Assembly: GCF_009811755.1 (NCBI RefSeq)
Contig: NZ_BLIV01000010.1
Location: 1-64,000 of the forward strand
Direction: 5' to 3'
DNA length: 64,000 nt
DNA from: Roseobacter cerasinus
Lineage (GTDB): Bacteria; Pseudomonadota; Alphaproteobacteria; Rhodobacterales; Rhodobacteraceae
Position numbers and translations under genes: made by a program
Notes under the pieces: generated by a model
What the model saw: the letters and a program-made list of their open reading frames with translations, nothing else
Databases searched by the model: none
Told to the model about the DNA's origin: nothing
Part shown: positions 17,914 to 26,964 of the stretch, one piece after another
Layout of the letters: every line of letters starts with the position of its first letter
How positions within the stretch are numbered: position 1 is the stretch's first letter

Positions 17914-19233
17914 ATGCCCACCAAAGCTGCGCTTGCGCATATTCCCGGCCCGCCCGCCTCTCCGCTGGTCGGCCATACGATCACCATTGCGCGCGACAGC
18001 TATGGCACCCAGCAGGAGTACATCCGGCGCTACGGATCGGTCTACAAGACCAATATGCTCGGCGTCTGGCGGGTCAATCTCTGCGGCGCTGACGCGATGG
18101 AGCGGGTGCTGCTCGACCGCGAAAACCTGTTTTCCTCCGAAGGCGGATGGGACGCGTTGAAACGCATCTATCCCGGCGGGGTGCTGATGCAGGATGGCGA
18201 TCACCACCGCGCCAATCGCCGCATCCTGCAGGCGGCCTTTCGCGCCTCAGCCATCCGCGACTATCGGCTGCGCATGACCGACGCCATGGCAGAGCTGCTG
18301 GCCAGCTGGCCGGTGAATGAGCCGTTCGACTTTTATGCCGCGATCAAGGATCTGACGCTGCGTTTGGGCGGCGCGGTCTTCATGGGGCTGCCGCTGGATG
18401 GCCCCTTGGCCAAGCGCGTGAACCAGGCGATTCAGGATGAGATCCGCGCCTCGGTCACTCTGATCCGCTGGCCGGTTCCGTTCACACCCATGTGGCGCGG
18501 GGTGCGTGGGCGCGACTTTCTGCGCGAGACCTTCCGCGCGCTGATCCCTGAACGGCGGGCCAACGGTGGTGATGATTTCTTTTCGCAGATGTGTCTGGCG
18601 CGCGACGAAGACGGGCGCGGCTGGACTGAAGACGAGATCCTCGATCAGTTCAACCTGCTGATCATGGCAGCACACGATACAACCGCCACGGCCCTGACGG
18701 TGATGATCGAAGCCCTGGCGGCACACCCCGACTGGCAGGAGCGGCTGATCGACGAAGTGGCCGCTCTGGGCGACGCAGCGCTGGATGAAGACGCGCTGGG
18801 GCAGATGACCCAGACCAACAACGTCTTTCGCGAAGCGCTGCGCCTTGTGCCGCCGGTGCCCTTTATCCCGCGCCAGACCACGCGGGACTTTCATTGGAAG
18901 GGCTACGACATTCCGACGGGGACATCGATTTCTCTGAACCCCGGCGTGACCATGCTGTCGCCGGAACACTTCAGCAACCCAACGGAGTTCGACCCCGACC
19001 GTTTCACGCCTGAACGCGCCGAAGACAAGAGCCACAAGTTCGCCTGGACTCCGTTCGGCGGCGGCGCACACAAGTGCATCGGCATGCACTTCTCGACCCT
19101 GCAGGTGAAACTCTTTGTCGCCACGCTGCTGCGCAAGTACCGGGTGGAACTGGCGGGTGAAGCTCCTGACTGGCAGCGCATGCCAATCCCCAAACCCAAG
19201 GGCGGCCTTCAGGTGGTCCTGAAACGTCCCTGA
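17914..19233 (+). CDS. Cytochrome P450
   Basis: The 439-aa soluble P450 has the proline-rich start IPGPPASPLVGHT, the I-helix oxygen-activation motif AAHDTTATAL, the K-helix EALRLVPPVP (ExxR), and the heme loop FGGGAHKCIG with ligand Cys388. There is no N-terminal membrane anchor. No ferredoxin, ferredoxin reductase or biosynthetic neighbours are present, so electrons must come from elsewhere and the substrate is unknown. The ATG at 17914 is preferred because the upstream in-frame extension (from 17809) is not P450-like. Confidence 0.93.
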   Translation: MPTKAALAHIPGPPASPLVGHTITIARDSYGTQQEYIRRYGSVYKTNMLGVWRVNLCGADAMERVLLDRENLFSSEGGWDALKRIYPGGVLMQDGDHHRANRRILQAAFRASAIRDYRLRMTDAMAELLASWPVNEPFDFYAAIKDLTLRLGGAVFMGLPLDGPLAKRVNQAIQDEIRASVTLIRWPVPFTPMWRGVRGRDFLRETFRALIPERRANGGDDFFSQMCLARDEDGRGWTEDEILDQFNLLIMAAHDTTATALTVMIEALAAHPDWQERLIDEVAALGDAALDEDALGQMTQTNNVFREALRLVPPVPFIPRQTTRDFHWKGYDIPTGTSISLNPGVTMLSPEHFSNPTEFDPDRFTPERAEDKSHKFAWTPFGGGAHKCIGMHFSTLQVKLFVATLLRKYRVELAGEAPDWQRMPIPKPKGGLQVVLKRP

Positions 19234-19388
19234 GGTTCGGGCGATCGGCCTTTTGTCGCCATACAGCTTAGAATTGCGCTGCATTAACCAGACTCTCTGC
19301 TTGAAACAGCCGCGCTTTACGCGTTAAGGGCCAGCGGAAGGCGTTTTTGGGGGGAAATGCCGCGCAATTTTTGTATGTGAGTGAATTG

Positions 19389-21107
19389 ATGAGCACCGCC
19401 AACCTCTCTCCGATCCCGGAACTCTATGTCTCTTACGAGTCGGCCCAGAAGCTGAAAGCCGAAGCCGGCAATCTGATCAGCTGGGATCTGACGCCGCGCC
19501 AGATCTGCGACCTTGAACTGCTGATGAACGGCGGGTTCAACCCGCTGAAAGGGTTCCTCACTGAGGCCGACTACGACAGCGTTGTCGACAAGATGCGCCT
19601 GGCCGACGGCACGCTCTGGCCGATGCCGATCACGCTCGACGTGGGTGAAGACTTCGCAGAGAAGCTGGAGATCGGACAGGACATCGCCCTGCGCGATCAG
19701 GAAGGCGTGATCCTCGCCACAATGACCGTGACCGACCGCTGGGCACCGAACAAGGCGCTGGAGGCCGAGAAGGTCTTCGGTGCGGATGACGATGCGCACC
19801 CGGCGGTGAACTACCTGCACAATCAGGCGGGTGGCATCTACCTGGGCGGCCCGGTGACTGGCATCCAGCAGCCCGTACACTATGATTTCCGTGCCCGCCG
19901 CGATACGCCGAACGAGCTGCGCGCCTTCTTCCGCAAGGTCGGCTGGAAGCGCGTTGTCGCCTTCCAGACCCGCAACCCGCTGCACCGCGCGCATCAGGAA
20001 CTCACTTTCCGCGCCGCGCGTGAAGCGCAAGCCAACCTGCTGATCCACCCGGTGGTCGGTATGACCAAGCCGGGCGACGTGGATCACTTCACGCGTGTGC
20101 GCTGCTATGAAGCTGTGCTCGACAAATACCCGGCGGCCACAACCTCCATGTCGCTCTTGAATCTGGCGATGCGTATGGCGGGCCCGCGTGAGGCCGTCTG
20201 GCACGGGCTGATCCGCAAGAACCACGGCTGCACCCACTTCATCGTGGGCCGAGATCATGCGGGCCCCGGCAAGAACTCCGCCGGTGAGGATTTCTATGGC
20301 CCCTACGATGCGCAAGACCTCTTCCGCGAGCATCAGGAGGAGATGGGCATCGAAATGGTGGACTTCAAACATATGGTTTGGGTCCAGGAGCGCGCGCAAT
20401 ACGAGCCCAACGACGAGATCAAGGACAAAGACAACGTCACCATCCTGAATATCTCCGGGACGGAACTGCGCCGCCGTCTGGCGGAAGGGCTGGAGATCCC
20501 CGAGTGGTTCTCCTTCCCCGAGGTGGTGGCGGAACTGCGCCGCACGCGCCCGCCGCGCAGCCAGCAGGGCTTTACCGTGTTCTTCACCGGTTTCTCCGGC
20601 TCCGGCAAATCGACCATCGCCAACGCGCTGATGGTCAAGCTGATGGAAATGGGCGGCCGCCCGGTCACGCTGCTGGATGGGGATATCGTGCGCAAGAACC
20701 TCAGCTCCGAGCTGGGATTCTCGAAAGAGCACCGCGACCTGAACATCCGCCGCATCGGCTATGTGGCCAGCGAGATCACCAAGAACGGCGGTATCGCAAT
20801 CTGCGCGCCCATCGCGCCCTATGCGACCACCCGCCGCGCCGTGCGCGAGGACATCGAAGCCTTTGGTGCCTTTGTCGAAGTGCATGTGGCGACCTCCATC
20901 GAGGAGTGTGAGCGGCGCGACCGCAAGGGTCTCTACAAGCTGGCGCGCGAAGGCAAGATCAAGGAGTTCACCGGGATTTCAGACCCCTATGACGTGCCGA
21001 AGAACCCTGAGCTGAGCGTCGAGACCGAGAATGTCGATGTCGACAGCTGCGCGCATCAGGTGCTGCTCAAGCTGGAAAGCATGGGGCTGATCGCTGGACG
21101 CGTCTGA
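19389..21107 (+). CDS. Bifunctional sulfate adenylyltransferase / adenylylsulfate kinase
   Basis: The 572-aa fusion carries out the first two steps of sulfate activation. Residues 1-390 are ATP sulfurylase, with FQTRNPLHRAHQEL (QxRN and HxxH motifs) and FIVGRDHAGPG. Residues 395-572 are APS kinase, with P-loop FTGFSGSGKST (about 399-409) and LDGDIVRKNLSSELGFSKEHRD. Such fusions replace separate cysND and cysC in many Rhodobacterales. It makes PAPS for assimilation. The ATG at 19389 is chosen over one 14 codons upstream because homology begins there. A clear terminator follows at 21130. Confidence 0.95.
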   Translation: MSTANLSPIPELYVSYESAQKLKAEAGNLISWDLTPRQICDLELLMNGGFNPLKGFLTEADYDSVVDKMRLADGTLWPMPITLDVGEDFAEKLEIGQDIALRDQEGVILATMTVTDRWAPNKALEAEKVFGADDDAHPAVNYLHNQAGGIYLGGPVTGIQQPVHYDFRARRDTPNELRAFFRKVGWKRVVAFQTRNPLHRAHQELTFRAAREAQANLLIHPVVGMTKPGDVDHFTRVRCYEAVLDKYPAATTSMSLLNLAMRMAGPREAVWHGLIRKNHGCTHFIVGRDHAGPGKNSAGEDFYGPYDAQDLFREHQEEMGIEMVDFKHMVWVQERAQYEPNDEIKDKDNVTILNISGTELRRRLAEGLEIPEWFSFPEVVAELRRTRPPRSQQGFTVFFTGFSGSGKSTIANALMVKLMEMGGRPVTLLDGDIVRKNLSSELGFSKEHRDLNIRRIGYVASEITKNGGIAICAPIAPYATTRRAVREDIEAFGAFVEVHVATSIEECERRDRKGLYKLAREGKIKEFTGISDPYDVPKNPELSVETENVDVDSCAHQVLLKLESMGLIAGRV

Positions 21108-21129
21108 GCATTGGTATATTGAGACATTG

Positions 21130-21157
21130 GCCGTCGCCCCCGGGGCGGCGGCTTTTT
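21130..21157 (+). terminator. Rho-independent terminator of the sat-cysC gene
   Basis: GCCGTCGCC (21130-21138) pairs with GGCGGCGGC (21144-21152) as a 9-bp stem with one wobble and a 5-base loop, followed directly by TTTTT (21153-21157). It starts 23 bases after the stop codon. Confidence 0.85.
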
Positions 21158-21169
21158 CATACCAAACCG

Positions 21170-21295
21170 TCCGATCTTCCACCTGAGACATAGAACAGCT
21201 TTGTTCAAGCGCCGTTCCGATGGGGGGCGGAACGGCGCGGCGCAACAGTGCCTGTCGCGCTGAGCTGAGCCGTGTGTCTGAAATGGAAGATCGGA
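21170..21295. repeat. 126-bp palindromic intergenic element, copy B
   Basis: It lies between the sat-cysC terminator and the convergent phzF stop. The outer stem TCCGATCTTCCA (21170-21181) pairs perfectly with TGGAAGATCGGA (21284-21295), and AGACA/TGTCT pairs inside it. A central hairpin GCGCCGTTCCG/CGGAACGGCGC (21209-21219 and 21228-21238) is perfect over 11 bp, and GAACA/TGTTC forms a small arm at 21193-21206, giving a branched fold. Bases 21225-21246 on the minus strand equal the 22-base core of copy A. Both elements are exactly 126 bp between outer-arm ends. Confidence 0.7.
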
Positions 21296-21299
21296 TGCT

Positions 21300-22181
21300 T
21301 TAGGGAACCTGCGGCAGATGCGCAGTGCCGGACATGACGATTGCACCGTGGCCCGACACCTCGACCCCCGTGATGGCCTCACGCGGTCCCAAAACGCGGA
21401 CCCGCGCCTGCCCGGGGCGCCCCATGCCGTGGCCCTGCTCGGCCACGAAGTCAGGGCGCCCAATCAGCCCATGCCTCCAGAGATAAGCCGCCATGGCACC
21501 GGTCGCCGAGCCGGTGAAGGCATCTTCGGGCGGGCTAGGCGGTGCCAGTAGCAAGCGGCTGAAGGTATCGCCCGCCTCCGTGGCGCCAGAAAGCGTCACC
21601 CAGAATGGCTCCAGCATGTTGATATCGGGCTGCGCCAGATGGCCCCCAAGAGCAGCCAGCGCATCAACGTCCAACCGCAACCGCTCCAACGCGGCGCGGT
21701 CCTTCAGAGCCGTGATGCAGAACGGCAAACCGGTCGAGACGACCTGCGGTGGGGCAATGATATCCTCGGCCTCAATCCCACCAACCCGCGCCACCAGATC
21801 CCGCGGCACGTCCGCCCCGAACGCGGGCGCGATCTGCGTCATTGTGACGTCGGTTCCAGAAACCCGCACCGGGATGATCCCGGCTGCGGTCTCGAGGCTC
21901 ACCTCCCCATCTCCGATCAGGCCCCGGGCGCGCATGGCGACAACCGTCGCCACCGTCGGGTGGCCCGCAAAGGGGATCTCACGGCTGGCGAGGAAATAGC
22001 GCACGCGAATGTCCGCGCGATCCGATGGGCCGGTGAAGGTGCATTCCACCAGCGATGTCTCGCGCACATAGGCCATGCAGACGTCGTCAGAGAGCCCTGC
22101 CCCGCCATGCACAACGGCGCAGCCATTGCCGCCAAAGACTGTTTCGGAAAAGGCGTCGACCCAGTCGAAGTCATACGGCAT
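21300..22181 (-). CDS. PhzF-family isomerase/epimerase-like protein
   Basis: The 293-aa protein has the diaminopimelate-epimerase-like fold of PhzF proteins: the start VDAFSETVFGGNGCAVV, the family motif REIPFAGHPTVATV, and the C-terminal ATGAMAAYLWRHG and QGHGMGRPGQARV, where the PhzF glycine loop is expected. No phenazine genes are nearby, and most members have no known substrate. The start at 22181 (MPYDFDWVD) is chosen because GGGAG lies 7 bases before it; the ATG at 22187 would leave only one base. Confidence 0.9.
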   Translation of the reverse strand: MPYDFDWVDAFSETVFGGNGCAVVHGGAGLSDDVCMAYVRETSLVECTFTGPSDRADIRVRYFLASREIPFAGHPTVATVVAMRARGLIGDGEVSLETAAGIIPVRVSGTDVTMTQIAPAFGADVPRDLVARVGGIEAEDIIAPPQVVSTGLPFCITALKDRAALERLRLDVDALAALGGHLAQPDINMLEPFWVTLSGATEAGDTFSRLLLAPPSPPEDAFTGSATGAMAAYLWRHGLIGRPDFVAEQGHGMGRPGQARVRVLGPREAITGVEVSGHGAIVMSGTAHLPQVP

Positions 22182-22256
22182 TGACATGCTCCCAAAACGC
22201 AAAAGGGCCGCAGCATCTGCGGCCCAACGTCAGGATTTCACGTCACCTCGGTGCGG

Positions 22257-22481
22257 TCAATGCACCGCCACAGGCGCGTAGTCGTTCTGCCGCGCGAGGC
22301 GAAACGCCAGCTTCCGATCCGCGACCAGAGCCAGTTGCTGGCCATCGCTGTCATGAACGGCGTAAAGCTGATCCAGATCACCCGCCTGATCGCGCACCTC
22401 GCTGGGCAGTTCGGTCACGTCCACAGCCTTGACGTAGACAATCCGGTTTTCAGTTGGTGCTGTTTCGATCTGTTCATGCAT
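22257..22481 (-). CDS. DUF1150-family protein
   Basis: The 74-aa acidic protein matches DUF1150, a short alphaproteobacterial family usually found beside small heat-shock genes. Visible hallmarks are VYVKAVDVTELPSEVRDQ and LYAVHDSDGQQLALVADRKLAF. It lies 5 bases after hsp20 on the same strand, so it shares the heat-shock transcript. It may modify or assist the chaperone, but no activity is known. Confidence 0.9.
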   Translation of the reverse strand: MHEQIETAPTENRIVYVKAVDVTELPSEVRDQAGDLDQLYAVHDSDGQQLALVADRKLAFRLARQNDYAPVAVH

Positions 22482-22486
22482 AACAA

Positions 22487-22900
22487 TTACCCCTTCTTGA
22501 TATTAATCGTCTGAACAACGGTCTGAGGCTTGGCGCGGCTCAGATCCACATGCAGCAGGCCGTTTTCCATCACCGCCTCCCCCACATCGACCCCATCCGC
22601 CAGAACAAAGCTGCGTTGAAACTGACGCGCCGCAATACCGCGATGCAGGAAGACACGGTCTTCGGTGTCCTCAGACTGCCGCCCCCGAATCACCAATTGG
22701 CGATCTTCCACGGTGATCGACAAATCTTCTTCCCCGAAGCCAGCGACCGCAAGCGTGATCCGGTAAGAGAAATCCGACGTCTGTTCGATGTTGAACGGCG
22801 GATAGCCTTCGTTGCCGGATTTCGCGGTCCGCTCCAACAGGCGTTCAAGCTGCTCGAACCCCAACATATGGGGGTAGGAAGCCAGGGTCATTTTCGTCAT
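22487..22900 (-). CDS. Small heat-shock protein, Hsp20/alpha-crystallin family
   Basis: The 137-aa protein is an ATP-independent holdase. A short N-terminal arm (LGFEQLERLLERTAKSG) leads into the alpha-crystallin domain (about 35-130), with YRITLAVAGFGEEDLSITVED, HRGIAARQFQRSFVLADGV and the ENGLLHVDL strand. The closing INIKKG is close to the I-x-I oligomerisation motif. The ATG at 22900 has GAGGA 8 bases upstream. It is expressed with DUF1150, from a sigma-32-type promoter upstream. Confidence 0.93.
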   Translation of the reverse strand: MTKMTLASYPHMLGFEQLERLLERTAKSGNEGYPPFNIEQTSDFSYRITLAVAGFGEEDLSITVEDRQLVIRGRQSEDTEDRVFLHRGIAARQFQRSFVLADGVDVGEAVMENGLLHVDLSRAKPQTVVQTINIKKG

Positions 22901-22966
22901 ACGACACGTCCTCATCAGTCAAGCGACAGTCTGGTGCAGGTCCCGTTTCGGCAACCCGCTTTTAAG

Positions 22967-22998
22967 AATATGGGAACCGAATATGTGTAAAGCAAGGG
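22967..22998 (-). promoter_or_regulatory. Sigma-32 (RpoH)-type promoter of hsp20
   Basis: On the minus strand, CCCTTGCTT (22990-22998) and CCCATATT (22967-22974) are spaced 15 bases apart. This fits the heat-shock consensus CTTG-type -35 and CCCATNT-type -10. Transcription would start near 22960, giving a leader of about 60 bases before the hsp20 ATG. Confidence 0.7.
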
Positions 22999-23057
22999 CT
23001 TTGCCGGGGGTTGGTGAATACCTATTATAGATTTGAGGCGACGTAGGAATCACTCAC

Positions 23058-23282
23058 ATGAATGCGCCCACGGACCTGTCGATGAAAACGGATGATGTGC
23101 TTCGCGTGGAGCTTGCCGTTTTCAAACGCGAGCATCGTGACCTAGACGAGGCCATTCAGGCCTTGGCCGAGAAGGGCATGGGCGACCAGCTGACCCTGCA
23201 AAGGCTGAAAAAGCGGAAACTGCGGCTGAAAGACATCATCGCGCAGATCGAAGACCGGCTGACCCCCGATATTATCGCCTGA
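23058..23282 (+). CDS. YdcH/DUF465-family protein
   Basis: The 74-aa protein is almost entirely helical. The DUF465 core reads FKREHRDLDEAIQALAE, then LQRLKKRKLRLKDIIAQIED. The basic patch LKKRKLRLKD is the family hallmark. It is probably a small cytoplasmic coiled-coil protein of unknown role. It is divergent from hsp20 and followed by the purE promoter. Confidence 0.88.
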   Translation: MNAPTDLSMKTDDVLRVELAVFKREHRDLDEAIQALAEKGMGDQLTLQRLKKRKLRLKDIIAQIEDRLTPDIIA

Positions 23283-23310
23283 TCCCCTTGATTTAGCCGC
23301 ATCTGGCGCA

Positions 23311-23338
23311 TTGCTCAGGCAGCGCGACCCGCTATAGT
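23311..23338 (+). promoter_or_regulatory. Sigma-70-type promoter of purEK
   Basis: TTGCTC (23311-23316) and TATAGT (23333-23338) are separated by 16 bases and lie 38 bases before the purE ATG. The spacing is close to optimal and the -10 differs from TATAAT at one position. Confidence 0.55.
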
Positions 23339-23376
23339 GCCGCTTCTACATTTTTGTGCCAGGGGACCTCACACGC

Positions 23377-23865
23377 ATGACCAAACCCGTCGTCGGGATC
23401 ATCATGGGCAGCCAATCGGATTGGCCTACGATGTCGGAGGCCGCCAAAGTGCTGGAAGATCTGAATGTGGCTTACGAAAAGCGCATCGTGTCGGCGCATC
23501 GCACGCCAGACCGTCTATGGGACTATGGCCGCAAAGCGGTCAATCGCGGATTGCAGGTGATCATCGCAGGCGCGGGCGGAGCGGCGCATCTGCCGGGGAT
23601 GATGGCTTCGAAAACACGCGTGCCCGTTGTGGGCGTGCCGATCCAGACCAAAGCGCTTGGGGGAGTCGATTCGCTCTATTCCATCGTTCAGATGCCGCGC
23701 GGGTTCCCAGTGGCCACCATGGCCATCGGCGCGGCAGGCGCAGTCAACGCGGGGCTGATGGCGGCAGGCATTCTCGCCTTGCAGGATGCGGCTCTGGCCG
23801 AGCGGTTGGAGGCCTGGCGCAACGCCCTCTCCGCCTCGATCCCGGAGGCGCCGGAGGATGTCTGA
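23377..23865 (+). CDS. purE: N5-carboxyaminoimidazole ribonucleotide mutase
   Basis: The 162-aa class I PurE converts N5-CAIR to CAIR in purine synthesis. The signatures [23 protein letters not shown] and [17 protein letters not shown] are intact and the length is standard. The ATG at 23377 is preferred because homology starts there; an upstream in-frame start adds seven unrelated residues. It overlaps purK by 8 bases, and the two act in sequence on the same pathway. Confidence 0.96.
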   Translation: MTKPVVGIIMGSQSDWPTMSEAAKVLEDLNVAYEKRIVSAHRTPDRLWDYGRKAVNRGLQVIIAGAGGAAHLPGMMASKTRVPVVGVPIQTKALGGVDSLYSIVQMPRGFPVATMAIGAAGAVNAGLMAAGILALQDAALAERLEAWRNALSASIPEAPEDV

Positions 23866-24937
23866 TCCTCTGCCAACCAGTGCCACCATCGGTATATTGG
23901 GCGGCGGTCAGCTGGGCCGCATGCTCTCGGTCGCGGCGGCACGGCTGGGGCTGCGCACCCATGTGTTCGAACCCGGTGCAGCACCACCCGCAGGTGACGT
24001 CACCCACAAGTTGACCACCGCACCTTACGAAGATGTGGACGCGCTGGCCGCCTTTGCCCGCTCCGTCGATGTGGTCACCTACGAATTCGAAAACATCCCC
24101 ACCGCAGCGTTGGACGTGATCGAGGCGCTGGCGCCGATCCGGCCCGGGCGCGAAGCCCTGCGCATCAGTCAGGACCGGCTGACCGAAAAGACCTGGCTAG
24201 AGGCGTTGGGGCTATCGGTCGCCCCCTTTGCAAATGTGACCGACCACGCCTCGCTGGAAGACGCGGTGCAGCGGATCGGCACGCCCTCCATCCTGAAGAC
24301 CCGCCGATTTGGTTATGACGGCAAGGGGCAATGGCGGCTGACCACGCCTGCCGATGCCGCAGCGGCCTGCGCCGATATGGCGGGCGCACCCGCTGTGCTG
24401 GAAGGGTTTGTCGACTTCAGCCACGAGGTCTCGGTCATCGCGGCCCGTAGTCCGGCCGGAGAGGTCGCCTGCTTCGACCCCGGCGAGAACCTGCATGAAG
24501 ATGGCATCCTGCGTCGCACGACCGTGCCCGCCCGGCTGACACCCAGCCAGCGCACCGATGCGGTGCTGATGGCAGCCAAAATTCTGAATGCACTGGACTA
24601 TGTCGGTGTCCTTGGGGCGGAGCTATTTGTGACCTCCTCCGGCCTGGTGGTGAACGAGATCGCACCGCGCGTGCACAACTCCGGCCATTGGACACAGAAC
24701 GGCTGTGCGGTGGATCAGTTCGAACAGCATATCCGGGCGGTCGCTGGCTGGCCTCTGGGGGACGGCGCGCGGCATTCTGACGTGGTGATGGAGAACCTGA
24801 TCGGCGATGACATGGACCATGTGCTGGAGTTGGCGCGCGAGACAAACACCGCGCTGCATCTCTATGGAAAAACCGTGACAAAGCCGGGCCGCAAGATGGG
24901 GCATGTGAACCGCATCACCCCCGCGCGTTCGAACTGA
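23858..24937 (+). CDS. purK: N5-carboxyaminoimidazole ribonucleotide synthetase
   Basis: The 359-aa ATP-grasp enzyme carboxylates AIR to N5-CAIR using ATP and bicarbonate, supplying PurE. It starts [22 protein letters not shown]. The ATP-grasp segments include [15 protein letters not shown] and the metal-binding [15 protein letters not shown]. The ATG at 23858 has GGAGG just upstream inside purE. The gene ends 2 bases before the convergent phnM stop. Confidence 0.96.
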   Translation: MSDPLPTSATIGILGGGQLGRMLSVAAARLGLRTHVFEPGAAPPAGDVTHKLTTAPYEDVDALAAFARSVDVVTYEFENIPTAALDVIEALAPIRPGREALRISQDRLTEKTWLEALGLSVAPFANVTDHASLEDAVQRIGTPSILKTRRFGYDGKGQWRLTTPADAAAACADMAGAPAVLEGFVDFSHEVSVIAARSPAGEVACFDPGENLHEDGILRRTTVPARLTPSQRTDAVLMAAKILNALDYVGVLGAELFVTSSGLVVNEIAPRVHNSGHWTQNGCAVDQFEQHIRAVAGWPLGDGARHSDVVMENLIGDDMDHVLELARETNTALHLYGKTVTKPGRKMGHVNRITPARSN

Positions 24938-24939
24938 GA

Positions 24940-26085
24940 TCAGGCGGGGAAGAACCTCTCCGCAATGTCACCAGCGAGATAGCTGAACCGCCCGGCCACA
25001 AGAGTTGCTGCGACCCGGTGAGACATCGCATCGAGGATGACAAGATCGGCGCGCTTGCCCGGCGCCAGCGTCCCGCGATCCTGCAGGCCAAGTACTGCTG
25101 CAGGGCCTTCGGACACCAGCCGCCAGCTTTGCGTCAGGTCGAGCACACCGCTCTGGCTCAACATCAGCGCCGCACGGCGCGGGCTGGGATAGTGGTAGTC
25201 CGAGGCCAGCGCATCACAAAGCCCCATCGCAATCAGATCGACGGCCGAGACATTGCCATTGTGCGACCCACCCCGCACCACATTTGGCGCGCCGAGCACA
25301 ACCGCATCCCCTGCGGATTGCGCCGCTTCTGCCGCCTCCTGCGTCTCGGGGAACTCCGCCACATGCACACCGCGCCGATGCCACCGCGCCCGTTGGTCGG
25401 CACTGCTGTCATCGTGGCTGCCCATGCGCACGCGACGCTCTTCAAGCTTTCGGCACAGCGCGTCCAGCGCTTCCGGCACAGCGTCTCGCCCAGCATGCAG
25501 CTGCTGCATCAGGGCGAAATGGTCTTCCGGGTTACGCCCGGCCTTCAGTGCCTGCCCCACCATACGCGGAGGCTTGCGGCCCTCGGCCAGCCGCTTGTGC
25601 GGCAGGTGATCGTTGAAGACCACATAATCCACCGCCCAATCTGCCGCGCGTTGCGGCAGGTTTTCATAAAGATCCAGCAGATGCGTCTCGAACCGCAGTT
25701 GCGCGCGCAGGTCGGTCACCAATGTCGGCGCCGTATCGCGGATCGCGTCGAACACCTGCGATCCAAACTCCAGCCCGCGCAGCCCGCCTTCCCAGCTGAC
25801 AAATTGCGCCAGAACGGCGGTGGTGATGCCGTTTGCGGCCAGTTCCGCCTCAACCGCCACAAGGCCTTCGGACATCTGCTTCATCGCGCCCCGGCGTGGC
25901 GCCAGATGCCGCTCAAACCCGTCGCCATGCACATCAACGATCCCCGGCAGGACAAGATAGCCGTTCAACGGAACCGCGCGCCCGGTCGGAGCATCCGCAA
26001 TCAGCCCCCCCGCCAGCGACAGATCCCCTTGGCGGAGGCCGTCTGGCAGAAGCACCTGTGCGCCCTGAAGATTAAGGTCGGCCAA
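24940..26085 (-). CDS. phnM: PhnM-like alpha-D-ribose 1-methylphosphonate 5-triphosphate diphosphatase
   Basis: The 381-aa amidohydrolase-fold protein has the PhnM layout: [14 protein letters not shown] (metal-binding HxD), [39 protein letters not shown] and a closing [15 protein letters not shown]. In the C-P lyase pathway PhnM removes pyrophosphate from the ribose triphosphate intermediate. No other phn gene is in the window, so either the operon is elsewhere or this is a solitary paralogue with another substrate. It overlaps the upstream exported hydrolase by 14 bases. Confidence 0.85.
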   Translation of the reverse strand: MADLNLQGAQVLLPDGLRQGDLSLAGGLIADAPTGRAVPLNGYLVLPGIVDVHGDGFERHLAPRRGAMKQMSEGLVAVEAELAANGITTAVLAQFVSWEGGLRGLEFGSQVFDAIRDTAPTLVTDLRAQLRFETHLLDLYENLPQRAADWAVDYVVFNDHLPHKRLAEGRKPPRMVGQALKAGRNPEDHFALMQQLHAGRDAVPEALDALCRKLEERRVRMGSHDDSSADQRARWHRRGVHVAEFPETQEAAEAAQSAGDAVVLGAPNVVRGGSHNGNVSAVDLIAMGLCDALASDYHYPSPRRAALMLSQSGVLDLTQSWRLVSEGPAAVLGLQDRGTLAPGKRADLVILDAMSHRVAATLVAGRFSYLAGDIAERFFPA

Positions 26086-26863
26086 TCATCTCACCCACAG
26101 TGGGAACGCAATTGCCGTCTGGACACCCGAGTTGCGACAAGACCGCATCAAACCAGGTGAGCGACCGGTCAAAGCGGCCCGTGCTCAGAAAGGCGACGGT
26201 CTGTGCAATCACGCGCGGGTTGTTCATCATGAAAGTATGCGTGACCGGCAGAACAAGGTGGTCGTTCATGCCCATGACCCGCGTGGACGCGACGGAGACC
26301 TTGCCATCGTCTCGCCCAGGGATCAGCGAGGAGAAATAGGGGTTGAGCGACTGATCGCCCGCGATCACCCCCAGCTCGAAGGTCACGGCCGGAAGCTGGC
26401 GCGGCAGATCATTCACACCGGTGCCCAACTGCGCGCCAGCCGGGCCACTGATCCAGTCGAAAGCCTCGATGTCGTCCAGCGCATCCACCACTTCGCTACC
26501 CTGGTTTGGCGGCGCCAACATGACCACGCGCCCGATCCGCTCCGCATTGGTTTCGGCAACCCATTGGCGCAGCAGGATGCCGCCCATTGAGTGGGTCACA
26601 AAATCGATCTTGCCGCGCGGACCGCAGCGCGCCATGGCCTGCGGCAAGGTTTGCTTGGCAAGCTCAGCCACAGGCGCCTCTGTCGACGGATACCCCGGGC
26701 GCACGACCATGTAACCTTCGGCATTGAGCGCGGCCTCCATGAGCGCAAAGGACAACTCAGTCCGTGCCAGCCCGTGCAACAGAACAGCGCACTTCGCATG
26801 TGCCGTTGTTCCGGCGAGGGCCAACAGGACAGCGGCCAGCAGAACTCTCACAGCTTTGGTCAT
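26072..26863 (-). CDS. Exported alpha/beta hydrolase (lipase-like)
   Basis: The 263-aa protein starts with a clear Sec signal ([23 protein letters not shown], cleaved before KCAVLLHG). [11 protein letters not shown] supplies the oxyanion loop and [14 protein letters not shown] the nucleophile Ser. The protein resembles periplasmic triacylglycerol lipase or PGAP1-like acyl hydrolases. A CPDGNC pair near the C-terminus may form a disulfide. The ATG at 26863 lacks a clear Shine-Dalgarno. An in-frame ATG 18 codons upstream would spoil the signal peptide. It overlaps phnM downstream and is probably co-transcribed. Confidence 0.82.
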   Translation of the reverse strand: MTKAVRVLLAAVLLALAGTTAHAKCAVLLHGLARTELSFALMEAALNAEGYMVVRPGYPSTEAPVAELAKQTLPQAMARCGPRGKIDFVTHSMGGILLRQWVAETNAERIGRVVMLAPPNQGSEVVDALDDIEAFDWISGPAGAQLGTGVNDLPRQLPAVTFELGVIAGDQSLNPYFSSLIPGRDDGKVSVASTRVMGMNDHLVLPVTHTFMMNNPRVIAQTVAFLSTGRFDRSLTWFDAVLSQLGCPDGNCVPTVGEMIGRP

Positions 26864-26964
26864 AAAAGAGGAGGTAGTGTCATTCAGGGCATGAGAAAAG
26901 GATAACGTGACGGGCATTTGACAAAATGTAAGGTGCCGCCAGCGGCATGCCGCTTCGGACGGCA

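Noticed and set aside
19317-20885. 522-codon minus-strand frame opposite sat-cysC
   Set aside because: Shadow frame with His/Val/Gly-rich composition; the plus strand encodes both enzymes completely.
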